In this document: piece by piece, positions 52,180 to 61,361 of the stretch
Numbering within the stretch: position 1 is the stretch's first letter
How the letters are laid out: every line of letters begins with the position of its first letter
Source: Chitinophaga sp. HK235
Lineage (GTDB): Bacteria > Bacteroidota > Bacteroidia > Chitinophagales > Chitinophagaceae
DNA length: 64,000 nt
Assembly (NCBI RefSeq): GCF_018255755.1
Contig: NZ_CP073766.1
Location: 3,782,001-3,846,000, forward strand
Direction: 5' to 3'
The notes under the pieces: generated by a model
Database searches by the model: none
What the model was told of the DNA's origin: nothing
What the model saw: only the letters and a program-made list of their open reading frames with translations
Made by a program: the position numbers and the translations under genes

Positions 52180-53559
52180 GTGGCACTGATCAAATCAATA
52201 TCCGGCATTCGCGGAACCATTGGCGGCAAGCCCGGCGAAGGACTCTCTCCCCTCGATGTAGTAAAGTTCACAGCAGCTTACGGTACATGGCTCTCCCGCC
52301 AGACCGACAACCGCAAAGTGGTAATCGGCCGTGATGGCCGCATTTCCGGCGAAATGGTGAAAAACCTGGTAGTTTCCACACTGAATGCCCTGGGAATCGA
52401 CGTAGTTGATCTGGGCTTGTCTACCACACCCACTGTGGAAATTGCCGTTAAAATGGAAAATGCTGCAGGCGGTATCATTCTCACTGCCAGCCATAATCCA
52501 AAAGAATGGAACGCCCTCAAACTGCTGAATGCGGAAGGGGAATTCATTTCCGGCGCAGACGGCGCGGAGCTGCTCGATATCGCCGAACGCGAAGACTTTA
52601 ACTTCGTTGATGTGAATAAACTCGGCTCCTACACCCAGGACGATTCTTATCTCCAGAAACATGTAGACCTGGTAGTGAACTATCCTTTGGTGGATGTGGC
52701 CGCTATTAAAGAGCGTAACTTCAAAATCGTAGTGGACGCGGTTAACTCTACCGGTGCCCTGTTTGTACCACCGCTGCTCAAAGCATTGGGCGTGGAAGAC
52801 GTACAGGTACTGTTCGGGGAAGTGAATGGTAAATTCAGCCACAACCCGGAACCACTGGCCGAAAACCTGACTGCGTTATCCAATGAAGTAGACAAATCCA
52901 ACGCTGATCTGGGCATCGCCGTAGATCCGGACGTGGACCGTCTCTGCTTCGTTTGTGAAGATGGCAGCATGTTTGGTGAAGAATATACCCTGGTGGCCGT
53001 AGCTGACTATGTACTCAGCAAACGCAAAGGCAATACGGTTTCCAATATGTCTTCCACCCAGGCATTAAAGGATATCACGCTGAAACACGGTGGTGAATAC
53101 ACGCCATCTGCCGTAGGAGAAGTAAACGTGGTAAAGAAAATGAAAGACACCCAGGCTGTCATCGGCGGCGAAGGTAATGGTGGTATCATCGTTCCTGACC
53201 TGCACTATGGCCGTGATGCACTGATCGGCATCGGTCTTTTCCTGAGCCACCTGGCACAGAGCAAAAAAAACATCAAAGCGCTGCGTAACAGCTACCCCGA
53301 CTACTTCATCTCCAAAAATAAAATCGAGCTGGACAAAGGTGTGGATGTAAAAACCATCTTCGAGAAAATCAAAGGGAAATACAAAAATCAACCGTTAAAC
53401 ACGGAAGATGGCCTGAAGATTGAGTTCGACAAAGACTGGGTACACCTGCGCACCTCCAACACAGAGCCTATTATCCGTATTTACGCTGAAAGTCAGAACG
53501 AAACAACGGCTGACAATATCGCCAAACGGATCATGCAGGACATCAAGGAGTTTATGTGA
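52180..53559 (+). CDS. glmM: Phosphoglucosamine mutase / phosphomannomutase-type alpha-D-phosphohexomutase
   Basis: 459 residues from GTG 52180, where similarity begins (LIKSISGIRGTIGGKPGEG). The four family motifs are present: catalytic Ser104 in TASHNPKEWN, metal-binding DPDVDR at 249-254, sugar-binding GEGNGGII and phosphate-binding RTSNTEPIIRI near the C-terminus. It interconverts glucosamine 6- and 1-phosphate or the mannose or glucose equivalents, feeding cell-wall precursors. The GlmM name is usual for this Bacteroidota group but the exact sugar is not proven by sequence. It stands alone with its own terminator. Confidence 0.9.
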   Translation: MALIKSISGIRGTIGGKPGEGLSPLDVVKFTAAYGTWLSRQTDNRKVVIGRDGRISGEMVKNLVVSTLNALGIDVVDLGLSTTPTVEIAVKMENAAGGIILTASHNPKEWNALKLLNAEGEFISGADGAELLDIAEREDFNFVDVNKLGSYTQDDSYLQKHVDLVVNYPLVDVAAIKERNFKIVVDAVNSTGALFVPPLLKALGVEDVQVLFGEVNGKFSHNPEPLAENLTALSNEVDKSNADLGIAVDPDVDRLCFVCEDGSMFGEEYTLVAVADYVLSKRKGNTVSNMSSTQALKDITLKHGGEYTPSAVGEVNVVKKMKDTQAVIGGEGNGGIIVPDLHYGRDALIGIGLFLSHLAQSKKNIKALRNSYPDYFISKNKIELDKGVDVKTIFEKIKGKYKNQPLNTEDGLKIEFDKDWVHLRTSNTEPIIRIYAESQNETTADNIAKRIMQDIKEFM

Positions 53560-53565
53560 TTTTGT

Positions 53566-53675
53566 AATTTTTTTATTTTATCATTTTTTTATTTAAAAAG
53601 AAGACCGAAGCGATTATTATGCTTCGGTCTTCTTTTTTTATTGAAAAAATAACAAAATGACAAAATAAAAAAATT
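53566..53675. repeat. 110-bp near-perfect palindrome enclosing a bidirectional terminator
   Basis: Outer AT-rich arms of 29 bp (53566-53594 and 53647-53675, two mismatches) surround the inner terminator stem. The unit resembling CAAAATGACAAAATAA is iterated within the arm. The right arm reaches the stop codon of the cysteine desulfurase gene. Confidence 0.75.
53595..53637. terminator. Bidirectional terminator between convergent genes
   Basis: A 17-bp perfect stem (53595-53611 with 53621-53637, core GAAGACCGAAGC/GCTTCGGTCTTC, 9-nt loop) flanked by A-tract and T-tract, serving both the phosphohexomutase (plus) and the cysteine desulfurase (minus). Confidence 0.92.
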
Positions 53676-54802
53676 TAGATCAGTTCTTTCAGTTTTGTGA
53701 TCACCTTGTCTATTTCCGCTCTGGTGTTGTTTTTAGAGAAGGAGAAACGTACAGCGATCTGGTTAGGATTGCTGTTGATGGCTCTGATCACGTGGGAGCC
53801 GGCGTTGGCACCGGAGGTACAGGCACTGCCACCGGAGGCACAGATACCGTTGATGTCCAGGTTGAACAGGATCATCTCGCTCTTTTCTGATTTAGGGAAA
53901 GACACGTTCAGGACTGTGTACAGGCTACGTCCGTGCAGGTCGCCGTTGAAGGCTACGCCCGGAATGTTTTTCTCCAGTTCTGCAGCCATATACTGACGCA
54001 GGTCGTTGATATACTGACTATGCTCGTCGTAGTGTTCTGTGGCCAGTTCCAGCGCTTTGGCGAAACCGATGATGCCGTACAGGTTTTCGGTGCCGGCGCG
54101 CATATTGCGTTCCTGGCTGCCACCCTGGATGAAAGGCGTGATTTTCACGTTTTCATTGATATACAGGATGCCTACACCTTTAGGGCCGTGAAACTTGTGA
54201 CCGGCGCCGGTGATGAAGTGTACCGGTGTATTGCGGAGGTCAAAAGGATAGTGCCCTACGGTTTGTACGGTGTCGGAATGGAAGATGGCGTCAAACTCCT
54301 TGCAGAGGGTACCTACTGCGTATAAGTCGAGCAGGTTGCCGATTTCATTGTTGGCGTGCATCAGTGTCACCAGGCATTTTTCCTTGGAGCCTTGCAGCAG
54401 TTCACGGAGATGGTCCATGTCAATATGGCCGGATGGCAATATTTTGACAAATGACAGGGCCACACCGTCGTGATGATGCAGGTACTCTACAGTATGCAGG
54501 GTGGCGTGGTGCTCAATGGGTGAAGAAATGATGTGTTTGCATCCCAGGTCCTTCACTGCCGCGTTGATGGCCGTATTGCTGCTCTCTGTGCCGCCGGAGG
54601 TAAAGAATATTTCTCCCGGGTGCGCATTGAGGGTCTTTGCTACGGATTTACGTGCATTTTCGATGCCCAGTCTGGACTCTCTACCATAAGAATAGATGGA
54701 TGACGGGTTACCGAATTTTTCAGTCATATACGGCAGCATGGCATCTAATACCACCGGGTCCAGGGAGGTAGTTGCTGCGTTGTCAAAATAAATTCTTTCC
54801 AA
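53675..54802 (-). CDS. Cysteine desulfurase (NifS/IscS-like)
   Basis: 375 residues. PLP-binding Lys203 in GAGHKFHGPKG, catalytic Cys328 in ASGGSACTSGAN, and the N-terminal YFDNAATT motif. It takes sulfur from cysteine to a persulfide for iron-sulfur clusters or tRNA thiolation. Length and the SACTSG loop place it in the NifS/IscS class, not SufS. It is monocistronic, between two strong hairpins; no Isc scaffold gene is adjacent. Confidence 0.93.
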   Translation of the reverse strand: MERIYFDNAATTSLDPVVLDAMLPYMTEKFGNPSSIYSYGRESRLGIENARKSVAKTLNAHPGEIFFTSGGTESSNTAINAAVKDLGCKHIISSPIEHHATLHTVEYLHHHDGVALSFVKILPSGHIDMDHLRELLQGSKEKCLVTLMHANNEIGNLLDLYAVGTLCKEFDAIFHSDTVQTVGHYPFDLRNTPVHFITGAGHKFHGPKGVGILYINENVKITPFIQGGSQERNMRAGTENLYGIIGFAKALELATEHYDEHSQYINDLRQYMAAELEKNIPGVAFNGDLHGRSLYTVLNVSFPKSEKSEMILFNLDINGICASGGSACTSGANAGSHVIRAINSNPNQIAVRFSFSKNNTRAEIDKVITKLKELI

Positions 54803-54885
54803 TGTTGGTGGTTTTTGATTAAGGTTCTTTTTTGAATGGTGCCACCAAAGTTCCGAAAAAAAATGAAAATATGATGATCCGAACA

Positions 54886-54969
54886 GATGGTTATTTAAAA
54901 TAAAGTGAAGCCTACAGCGGCTATAGGCTTTGTCTGCTGATTGTCTTCACTTTATTTTAAACAACCATC
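54886..54969 (-). terminator. Large nested hairpin after the LytTR regulator gene
   Basis: TTTAAAATAAAGTGAAG (54894-54910) pairs with CTTCACTTTATTTTAAA (54945-54961) over 17 bp; beyond one mismatch GATGGTT pairs with AACCATC for 7 more. A smaller hairpin AAGCCTA/TAGGCTT (54908-54914 and 54924-54930) is nested inside. The AT-rich outer stem gives a T-rich tail on the minus strand, so it can terminate the LytS/LytTR transcript. Confidence 0.65.
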
Positions 54970-54975
54970 CTATAA

Positions 54976-55686
54976 TCAGGAGTTTCTGTTGATCACGTCA
55001 TAGAAGCGTTCGCGGTAGCCATCGCTGATGGGGATAGACTGATTGGCAATCATGACGGTGTTTTTCTCCACGGAGTTGATTTTACTGAGCGACACCAGGT
55101 AAGAGCGGTGTACCCGGATGAATTTATCTGCCGGAAGACGGGTTTCAAATGATTTGAGGCTGCGCAGCGTGAGCACAGGGAGGTTGGGAGTATAGATTTT
55201 CGTATAGTCTTTCAATGCTTCGATGAAAAGAATATCTTCAAGATTGATCTTGATGATTTTGTATTCCGTTTTGATGAAGATGTAGTCATTGGTCCAGGCT
55301 GGGTCCAGCTGGGTTGTTTTCTGCTGATTGGCCGAGAAGGCTTCACTGGCTTTGGCGGCGGCTTTGAGGAATCGTTCAAAGGGCACAGGCTTCAGCAGGT
55401 AGTCTACTACATCGAGGTTAAAGCCATCGAGGGCATATTCGCCGTAGGCAGTTGTAAAAACTACCATGGGCGGATATTTCAGAGATTTCAGGAATTGTAT
55501 GCCTGTAATATCCGGCATTTTGATGTCCAGGAATACCAGGTCTACCGGTTCTTCCTGGATAAAGCGCAGGGCGGTAGCCGCGTTTTCGAATTTACCGGCC
55601 AGGCTCAGAAAGGGCACCTTACGGATATAATCCTCCAGGATTTCCAGCGCCAGCGGCTCATCATCCACAGCAATACACTTTATCAT
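54976..55686 (-). CDS. LytTR-family response regulator
   Basis: 236 residues. Receiver domain at 1-120 with phospho-acceptor Asp54 (VFLDIKMPDITG), acidic pocket DDE at 8-10 and conserved Lys in LLKPVPFERF; LytTR DNA-binding domain at about 130-236 (FIKTEYKIIKINLEDILFIE, FIRVHRSYLVSLSKI). It overlaps the kinase gene by 4 bp (ATGA), so they form one signalling pair. Target genes unknown. Confidence 0.94.
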   Translation of the reverse strand: MIKCIAVDDEPLALEILEDYIRKVPFLSLAGKFENAATALRFIQEEPVDLVFLDIKMPDITGIQFLKSLKYPPMVVFTTAYGEYALDGFNLDVVDYLLKPVPFERFLKAAAKASEAFSANQQKTTQLDPAWTNDYIFIKTEYKIIKINLEDILFIEALKDYTKIYTPNLPVLTLRSLKSFETRLPADKFIRVHRSYLVSLSKINSVEKNTVMIANQSIPISDGYRERFYDVINRNS

Positions 55687-56960
55687 TTTTTCAATACTAT
55701 TTTAAGATCCACAATAAACTGGTTGTCTGATTCTGTGATGGTGATTTCATGGTCACCGTGATAAAGCATGTCCAGCCGCTTCAACACATTCTGTAATCCA
55801 ATACCTCCTCTTTCAGCCACCCTTTCCTTAAAGAGGCTGTTTCTGACCATTAATCTGATCATATTTTCGGCGATCGTAATATCGATATTGATAAAGGAGT
55901 CTTCCGCATAACTGATGCCGTGTTTAAAGGCGTTTTCCACGAAAGGGACCAGCAGCATGGGTTCTATCTGAAAGCCGGCAGGCTGGCCGTTTAAGGTATA
56001 TTGGATCTCTATATCCTGTGGCAGCCGCAGCCGCTGTATGTCAATGTAGTCCTGTAGGTATTTTAGTTCGTGTTCCAGCTGTACTTTCGCTTCATTGGAT
56101 TCATAGATCATATATCGCATGATGGTTGATAACTTCAGGATAGCATGTTCCGTTTGCCCTGATTGTTTATGTGCCAGCGAATAGATAGTATTCAGACAGT
56201 TGAAAAGGAAATGTGGATTAATCTGCGACTTCAGAAATTTCAGTTCTGCATTCAGTTTTTCTACTTTCAACGCTTCCCGCTGCTTTTCACTTTCAAACCA
56301 CTCCACCGCTATCTTAATAAAACCACTCATAAACAACATCAGCAATGCAAAAAAACCAGATCGGCGGAGCACTTCCGGGAACAGCAGGTATTCCCAGAAA
56401 GAAGGTTTCTCTCCCATTATACGGTATAAGCGCGGCGGCGGCATTGGCATTGTAGATACCACCGGCTTGCCCATTCCAAAAACAGCTGCATCTCCTTTTG
56501 CCGGCACTGCAACCACCGAAGCCATCTCTGTCACCCCTTCTTCGAATAAACGGTACCGATGATGAAACGGTGGGAAGCCGCTTCTTGTTACACCCTCCTC
56601 CGGATGATTTTTATCCATACGCATGGTCATCATCGCGGAGCGGCCCATAAAATTTCTGAAAAAATAATAATCAAGCGCGGCCTGTTGTATCGTGATAAAC
56701 ACCACCAGCAACATCACAGTAGAGAGATAGAGTACTATTTTTTTCCGGTTGAAAAAACGTGGAATCAACACATAAATGTTCAGATAAAAAATAGCAATCA
56801 GAAAGAGATTATCAATCAGCTCTTTGATGAAAAATCCTTTGTGCAGAATTTGTATGCGGTAGATGAAGAAAGGAAAGAATAAAAAACATACCCATCCCAA
56901 CACATGCAGGGCCACGACGACAGGGCGTTTTTTTAGTATCCGTTTGAAATTAGGCATCAC
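55683..56960 (-). CDS. LytS/YehU-type sensor histidine kinase
   Basis: 425 residues. Four membrane helices: two near the N-terminus (about 15-35, 48-66), one at about 76-97 and one at about 200-222, with a Pro/Met-rich extracytoplasmic loop of about 100 residues between the last two that may be the sensor. The phospho-acceptor His250 is in SQINPHFLFNCLNTIY, and an HATPase domain follows (PMLLVPFVENAFKHGI, GIGLQNVLKRL). It pairs with the overlapping LytTR regulator. The signal is unknown. Confidence 0.92.
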   Translation of the reverse strand: MMPNFKRILKKRPVVVALHVLGWVCFLFFPFFIYRIQILHKGFFIKELIDNLFLIAIFYLNIYVLIPRFFNRKKIVLYLSTVMLLVVFITIQQAALDYYFFRNFMGRSAMMTMRMDKNHPEEGVTRSGFPPFHHRYRLFEEGVTEMASVVAVPAKGDAAVFGMGKPVVSTMPMPPPRLYRIMGEKPSFWEYLLFPEVLRRSGFFALLMLFMSGFIKIAVEWFESEKQREALKVEKLNAELKFLKSQINPHFLFNCLNTIYSLAHKQSGQTEHAILKLSTIMRYMIYESNEAKVQLEHELKYLQDYIDIQRLRLPQDIEIQYTLNGQPAGFQIEPMLLVPFVENAFKHGISYAEDSFINIDITIAENMIRLMVRNSLFKERVAERGGIGLQNVLKRLDMLYHGDHEITITESDNQFIVDLKIVLKK

Positions 56961-57140
56961 TTAGTTTGATGCGATAAACATACAACCGTATCCGGTTACG
57001 CTTGTGTTAAAGTTTGTTAATCCTGGTATAACGGATTGTTAAAATTAATAGAGATTAAAATCCAATTAAAACAGGGAATCCCACCCGGTTTTTAGTAATT
57101 AAAACCAGGTGAGATCAAACCCGTTGAACAGACAACATCC

Positions 57141-57485
57141 TTATTGTATACCGGCCACTTGCATTTTCATTAATTCAGTCAACGTAACAGCTGGCAATTT
57201 GTGTTGCATCATTTTCTCCAGCACCAGGTTACCTACCCGTTGTGCATCTTCCTTCGAATGAAAAGCCTGGTTACCCGCAACACCGGGAATAACATCCTGA
57301 TAGATGTAGGGCTTATTATCCATCATCACTTTATATCCCCATCCACCATTGATTTCGAAAGGCACCACTGTCAGTTGCACCATGCCGTCCTGCTGCGCAG
57401 ACGCCGGTTTACGATGCCTGGCAACTATCAGCAGCAATAATAATACGGCTGCTCCTGCCAGGATAAATAATTTTCGTTTAGTCAT
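57141..57485 (-). CDS. DUF4907-family exported protein
   Basis: 114 residues from ATG 57485, where a clean signal anchor starts (MTKRKLFILAGAAVLLLLLI); an upstream start in the same frame would add 15 residues of non-coding character. The mature part has the DUF4907 pattern NGGWGYKVMMDNKPYIYQD and AFHSKEDAQRVGNLV. The family has no known function and is often found next to kelch-repeat lipoproteins in Bacteroidota, as here, where it overlaps the kelch gene end by 8 bp. Confidence 0.8.
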   Translation of the reverse strand: MTKRKLFILAGAAVLLLLLIVARHRKPASAQQDGMVQLTVVPFEINGGWGYKVMMDNKPYIYQDVIPGVAGNQAFHSKEDAQRVGNLVLEKMMQHKLPAVTLTELMKMQVAGIQ

Positions 57486-58479
57486 ATTGGTTATATGCCG
57501 CTGTAGGATCAAATTCAAACATATTATCAAACGGCTGGCTGGAACTGGTGCCCAGCACTACAAAGCCGCGGTCTTTTACAGCAAAGCCGACAGCACCGTT
57601 GCGGGCAGCACCTTCAAAATCTGTTTTCTGCACCCACAGATCAGTACCGGGGTTGTACTCCCATACGGCAGTTGACAGGCCCGTTTTGGTACCGGTTGCT
57701 ATATATCCCAGGCCGCGCATGGCAAACGAAGCGGCACCACTGCCTTTAAAGTTGTAGCTGTCATCATAACTCTGGTCAGACACGTTATCAATGGAACGCA
57801 GTGCTGTCCATGTTTCGGTCGTACCATCGAAAGCATAAAAATCGGATACATAAGTACCATTAGCGGTACCCATACACACATAAGCCTTGTTGCCGATCAC
57901 AAAAGCATTACCATCCTGTCTTTTACCACTGGTGAGGCTTTGCACCTGTGTCCAGGCATTGGAGGCGGGATCATAGCGCCAGTTATCTTTCAACCAGTTG
58001 CCATCATAACCCGTAGCGATATATCCTTTGTCATTCAGCGCAAAACTTACGGCACCATATCTGGCAGTACCGCCAAAATCAGCTTTGCGGGCCCAGGTAT
58101 TGGATGCAGGATCATACTGATAAAAATCGTTCAGTTTGTTGAGGCCGTCATAACCGGTACCTACATAACCTTTTCCCGCCATGGCCATTCCTACGGCTCC
58201 ACTGCGGCCAGCACCCGGCAACGCGGCTTTCTGTGTCCACTGGTTCAGGTCTACATCATACACCCAGAAATCCTGCAGTCTGTTTTCACCATCGTACCCG
58301 GTACCTACATAGGCTTTGTTATCTATCACAAAAGACGCAGCAGCACTCCTGCCCACTCCTTCAAATTCGGAACGTTTAATCCAGTTGCCTATTTTATCAG
58401 TAGTGGTGGAACTCTTGGAACAGGCCATCAGGGAAGCGACCAATAATAAACTGTAACCTTTTAAATAACGCATTAGCAT
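57478..58479 (-). CDS. Kelch-repeat lipoprotein
   Basis: 333 residues with lipoprotein signal ending SLMACSKS. Six repeats of about 45-50 residues with the pattern GRSGAVGMAMAGKGYVGTGY, then a WxYD or YD-P-x-x-x-W turn (FWVYDVDLNQWTQKA, FYQYDPASNTWARKA, NWRYDPASNAWTQV), form a six-bladed kelch propeller. It should sit on the outer membrane or cell surface and bind a partner or ligand. It is co-transcribed with the DUF4907 gene. Confidence 0.88.
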   Translation of the reverse strand: MLMRYLKGYSLLLVASLMACSKSSTTTDKIGNWIKRSEFEGVGRSAAASFVIDNKAYVGTGYDGENRLQDFWVYDVDLNQWTQKAALPGAGRSGAVGMAMAGKGYVGTGYDGLNKLNDFYQYDPASNTWARKADFGGTARYGAVSFALNDKGYIATGYDGNWLKDNWRYDPASNAWTQVQSLTSGKRQDGNAFVIGNKAYVCMGTANGTYVSDFYAFDGTTETWTALRSIDNVSDQSYDDSYNFKGSGAASFAMRGLGYIATGTKTGLSTAVWEYNPGTDLWVQKTDFEGAARNGAVGFAVKDRGFVVLGTSSSQPFDNMFEFDPTAAYNQYD

Positions 58480-58720
58480 GTTCTTTTTACTATTGCCAAA
58501 ATTATCCGCAGGAGCATTCCGGCAAACAGGAAATAGACATTCCCCTCTTTTTAAATGACAGATACCGCTTTTTCATCTCCCAGCAGTAATCTTTCCTCCT
58601 TAATGGCTATCAGGACACTATTGGCAGCATAAAGAACGGATTAAAGGATTCATCGATGAATAATGGCCGTTGGCATATTACAGCAACTGTAAGTATCGAT
58701 CCTGTCTAAAATTGCGCACC

Positions 58721-60061
58721 ATGAACGAGACTATTTTTTCACACAAAGGTGCAAAGTGCTCAGGCGGTATTATATACGTAACTACCGTTATGACCCTACT
58801 TGTAACAGCCCTCTGCAGCTCCTGTCAGAAGGCTGGTTTCACCTATGACAATGTGGTAGATAACCAGCAAACAGATTATATCCTCACCGATACCCTTTCG
58901 CTGACGATGAAAACCATTCAGTATGATTCGGTGCCGACCTCCGGTTCAGGGATATTACTTACCGGTGTTAAAGCAGATCCCTATTTCGGAACTTCTACTA
59001 TCAACTCTTTCTTCCAGTTGCAGGCACCATCTTCAACAGACATTCCTGTCAATGGGTCCGGCTTCGACTCCCTGCGGCTTCTCATGAGGCCCACGGGGTA
59101 TATTGCCGGCGATTCCACCATACCACAAAGTTTACAGGTGTATCGTGTCACACAATCGATACAGTTTGCCAAAACTTTCTACTACCTGTACAACAACAGT
59201 AACTTCACGACAGAAAATACTCCGCTCGGCACTTTTACCGGCATCATCCGGCCAAAGACCGACAAAAGCATCTCCATAAAAATGTCTGACGCACTGGGCA
59301 GCCAGTTGTTTACCATGGTACGCGACAAAAGCCCTGACATCTTCCCTACTTCCAGTTTCCTCAATTTTTTCCCGGGGCTGAAGATTACACCAGGCCCCGG
59401 AAGCGCGTCTGTTATGGCATTCCAGGCGATAGATACTGCACTGACTATGCGGTTGTACTATCATATCAATGAACTGATTCCAACGGCCAGATATATAGAT
59501 TTTAAAATGAACGGCAGTGAGCTGCAGTTTAACCAGGTATTGAGTAACCGTACCGGCAGCCCGCTGGAAAAACTACAGGGACCTGTAAAAGAGCTGCCAT
59601 CCGCCGCCACCGGCAATATGACGTTTACACAGTCGCTCACGGGCGTGGCTACACGTATCGATATCCCCTTCCTGAAAAATATGCAGCAACTGGGACAGTT
59701 TTTTAAGATCATGAAAGTGGTGCTGACCGTATATCCTGCCAGCGGCACTTACGCCAATAGCAGCCAGATACCTGCTAACCTGGCCCTTTGCCAGGTAGAC
59801 AAAACCAATACCGTGACAGATACCATCAGTTATGGCAATCTCTCCATAGATAATCAGTACAACGAAAACACCTACTACTCCTACGATATCACCAATTACT
59901 GCAACACCCAGCTGTCGGCCGATCTGGCTGGCACCCGCGGCCTGTTGCTGACAACTCCCGGCGGTGCCGGCAGAAATACCCTCAACCGGTTGATAACAAA
60001 CGATCAGCAGGTCGCTAAAAAGAAAATAAAAGTCCAGGTGTACTACCTGTTGTATAAATAA
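58721..60061 (+). CDS. DUF4270-family lipoprotein
   Basis: 446 residues from ATG 58721 (MNETIFSHKGA). A hydrophobic stretch with lipobox LCSSCQKAG follows; the signal is longer than usual, so the true start could be later. The pattern TLSLTMKTIQYDSVPTSGSG and VKADPYFGTSTINSFFQLQ is typical of DUF4270, a family of surface beta-sandwich proteins of unknown role found in many Bacteroidota. It lies 5 bp before an outer-membrane barrel gene and probably works with it. Confidence 0.82.
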   Translation: MNETIFSHKGAKCSGGIIYVTTVMTLLVTALCSSCQKAGFTYDNVVDNQQTDYILTDTLSLTMKTIQYDSVPTSGSGILLTGVKADPYFGTSTINSFFQLQAPSSTDIPVNGSGFDSLRLLMRPTGYIAGDSTIPQSLQVYRVTQSIQFAKTFYYLYNNSNFTTENTPLGTFTGIIRPKTDKSISIKMSDALGSQLFTMVRDKSPDIFPTSSFLNFFPGLKITPGPGSASVMAFQAIDTALTMRLYYHINELIPTARYIDFKMNGSELQFNQVLSNRTGSPLEKLQGPVKELPSAATGNMTFTQSLTGVATRIDIPFLKNMQQLGQFFKIMKVVLTVYPASGTYANSSQIPANLALCQVDKTNTVTDTISYGNLSIDNQYNENTYYSYDITNYCNTQLSADLAGTRGLLLTTPGGAGRNTLNRLITNDQQVAKKKIKVQVYYLLYK

Positions 60062-60066
60062 CGGAC

Positions 60067-61302
60067 ATGACTATGCGCATAAAAAGATATACCTGTTTTT
60101 TGTGTTTACTGCTGCTGACCGCAGCCGCCCAGGCACAACACGGCCTTAACTCCATCTATTCCGCCTATGGAATAGGAGACCTCGAAGAAAGGGATTACAG
60201 CCGCAATTTCGGCCTCGGAAGCACCGGCATAGGCCGTCGTAACAGCGGCTACCTGAACGAGCTCAATCCCGCCTCCTACAGCGCCCTGCCTACACAAAGC
60301 TTTATGCTCGATGTTTCGATGAAAGCCCAGTACCTGAACTACTCCGGCAACAACATCTCGCAGACCGCCTCCGATCTCAACTTCAAAAGGCTGGCACTGG
60401 GTTTTAAAGCAGCCCGGTTCTGGGGCATCAGCGCAGGCATCACTCCATTCAGCACTGTCAATTTCAAAGTGCTCAACAACCAGTTCATCACCGGTACCGG
60501 CAACCCGATCACCGCCGCCACTACCGGCACCGGCGGGCTCAACAGGGCCTATATCTCCAATGGATTTCAGTTGAACAAACATTTCTCCATAGGAGTGTCC
60601 ACCGGTTTTCTCTTCGGGCCGCTCAATACCGCACAGACAACCGGTTCCGACTCCCTCATCACACAGCATAACACCTATACGTTCAAGCCCAACTTCACCG
60701 CCGGCGCTCAATACGTGACCAAGGTAACCGACAAATGGCAGCTGGGACTGGGCGCCACTTACCGCTTCCAGACCAGGATGAAGCTGCAACAACAGCTCAA
60801 CATCGTGAACCAGGATGCCCTCTCCTATTATAGTGAACAGCTGGCTCCCGGCTACTTTACGCTGCCCGCCGAATACGGCGCCGGTATTTCACTCACCAAT
60901 GGTGCCCTCACCTGGGTAGCAGACTATCGTCATCAGCAGTGGAATAATCTCAGCGAGAAAGGACTGAACTATTATTATCAGGATGGCCAACGGTTTTCAA
61001 CAGGAGTGGAATATGCGATCAATAAACAATACTACAACCGTCCCATCGAAGCCCTTATCCTGCAGGCCGGTTTTAGTTACAATCAATCGCCACTGGTCAT
61101 TAAAAACACTTCCATACACGATATTGCCGGTACACTCGGGGCTTCCCTGCCCAGCAAAAACGGGCAGCTACGCTACTATATCGGTATAGAAGCCGGACAG
61201 CGTGGCACTACCAGCAATGGACTCATTAAGGAAAATTATTTTAACGCTGTATTTAACTTCAGTCTGAGAGATCTATGGTTCCTGAAGCGACTGAACCAGT
61301 AA
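60067..61302 (+). CDS. Outer-membrane beta-barrel protein (FadL-like fold)
   Basis: 411 residues with signal peptide ending AAAQAQ. The N-terminal region (SIYSAYGIGDLEERDYSRNF, GLGSTGIGRRNSGYLNELNPAS) and alternating aromatic strands through to the C-terminal FSLRDLWFLKRLNQ suggest a 14-strand barrel of the FadL/OmpP1 class. It may transport hydrophobic compounds. It is translated 5 bp after the DUF4270 lipoprotein and ends at a terminator. Confidence 0.72.
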   Translation: MTMRIKRYTCFLCLLLLTAAAQAQHGLNSIYSAYGIGDLEERDYSRNFGLGSTGIGRRNSGYLNELNPASYSALPTQSFMLDVSMKAQYLNYSGNNISQTASDLNFKRLALGFKAARFWGISAGITPFSTVNFKVLNNQFITGTGNPITAATTGTGGLNRAYISNGFQLNKHFSIGVSTGFLFGPLNTAQTTGSDSLITQHNTYTFKPNFTAGAQYVTKVTDKWQLGLGATYRFQTRMKLQQQLNIVNQDALSYYSEQLAPGYFTLPAEYGAGISLTNGALTWVADYRHQQWNNLSEKGLNYYYQDGQRFSTGVEYAINKQYYNRPIEALILQAGFSYNQSPLVIKNTSIHDIAGTLGASLPSKNGQLRYYIGIEAGQRGTTSNGLIKENYFNAVFNFSLRDLWFLKRLNQ

Positions 61303-61313
61303 GGGTTTCCGTT

Positions 61314-61353
61314 AAAAACGCCGGGCAGCGAAATGATGCTGCCCGGCGTTTTT
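61314..61353. terminator. Bidirectional terminator between barrel and GH1 genes
   Basis: A 16-bp perfect stem (61314-61329 with 61338-61353, core GCCGGGCAGC/GCTGCCCGGC, 8-nt loop) with A-tract and T-tract ends. Confidence 0.93.
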
Positions 61354-61361
61354 AATTTCGT

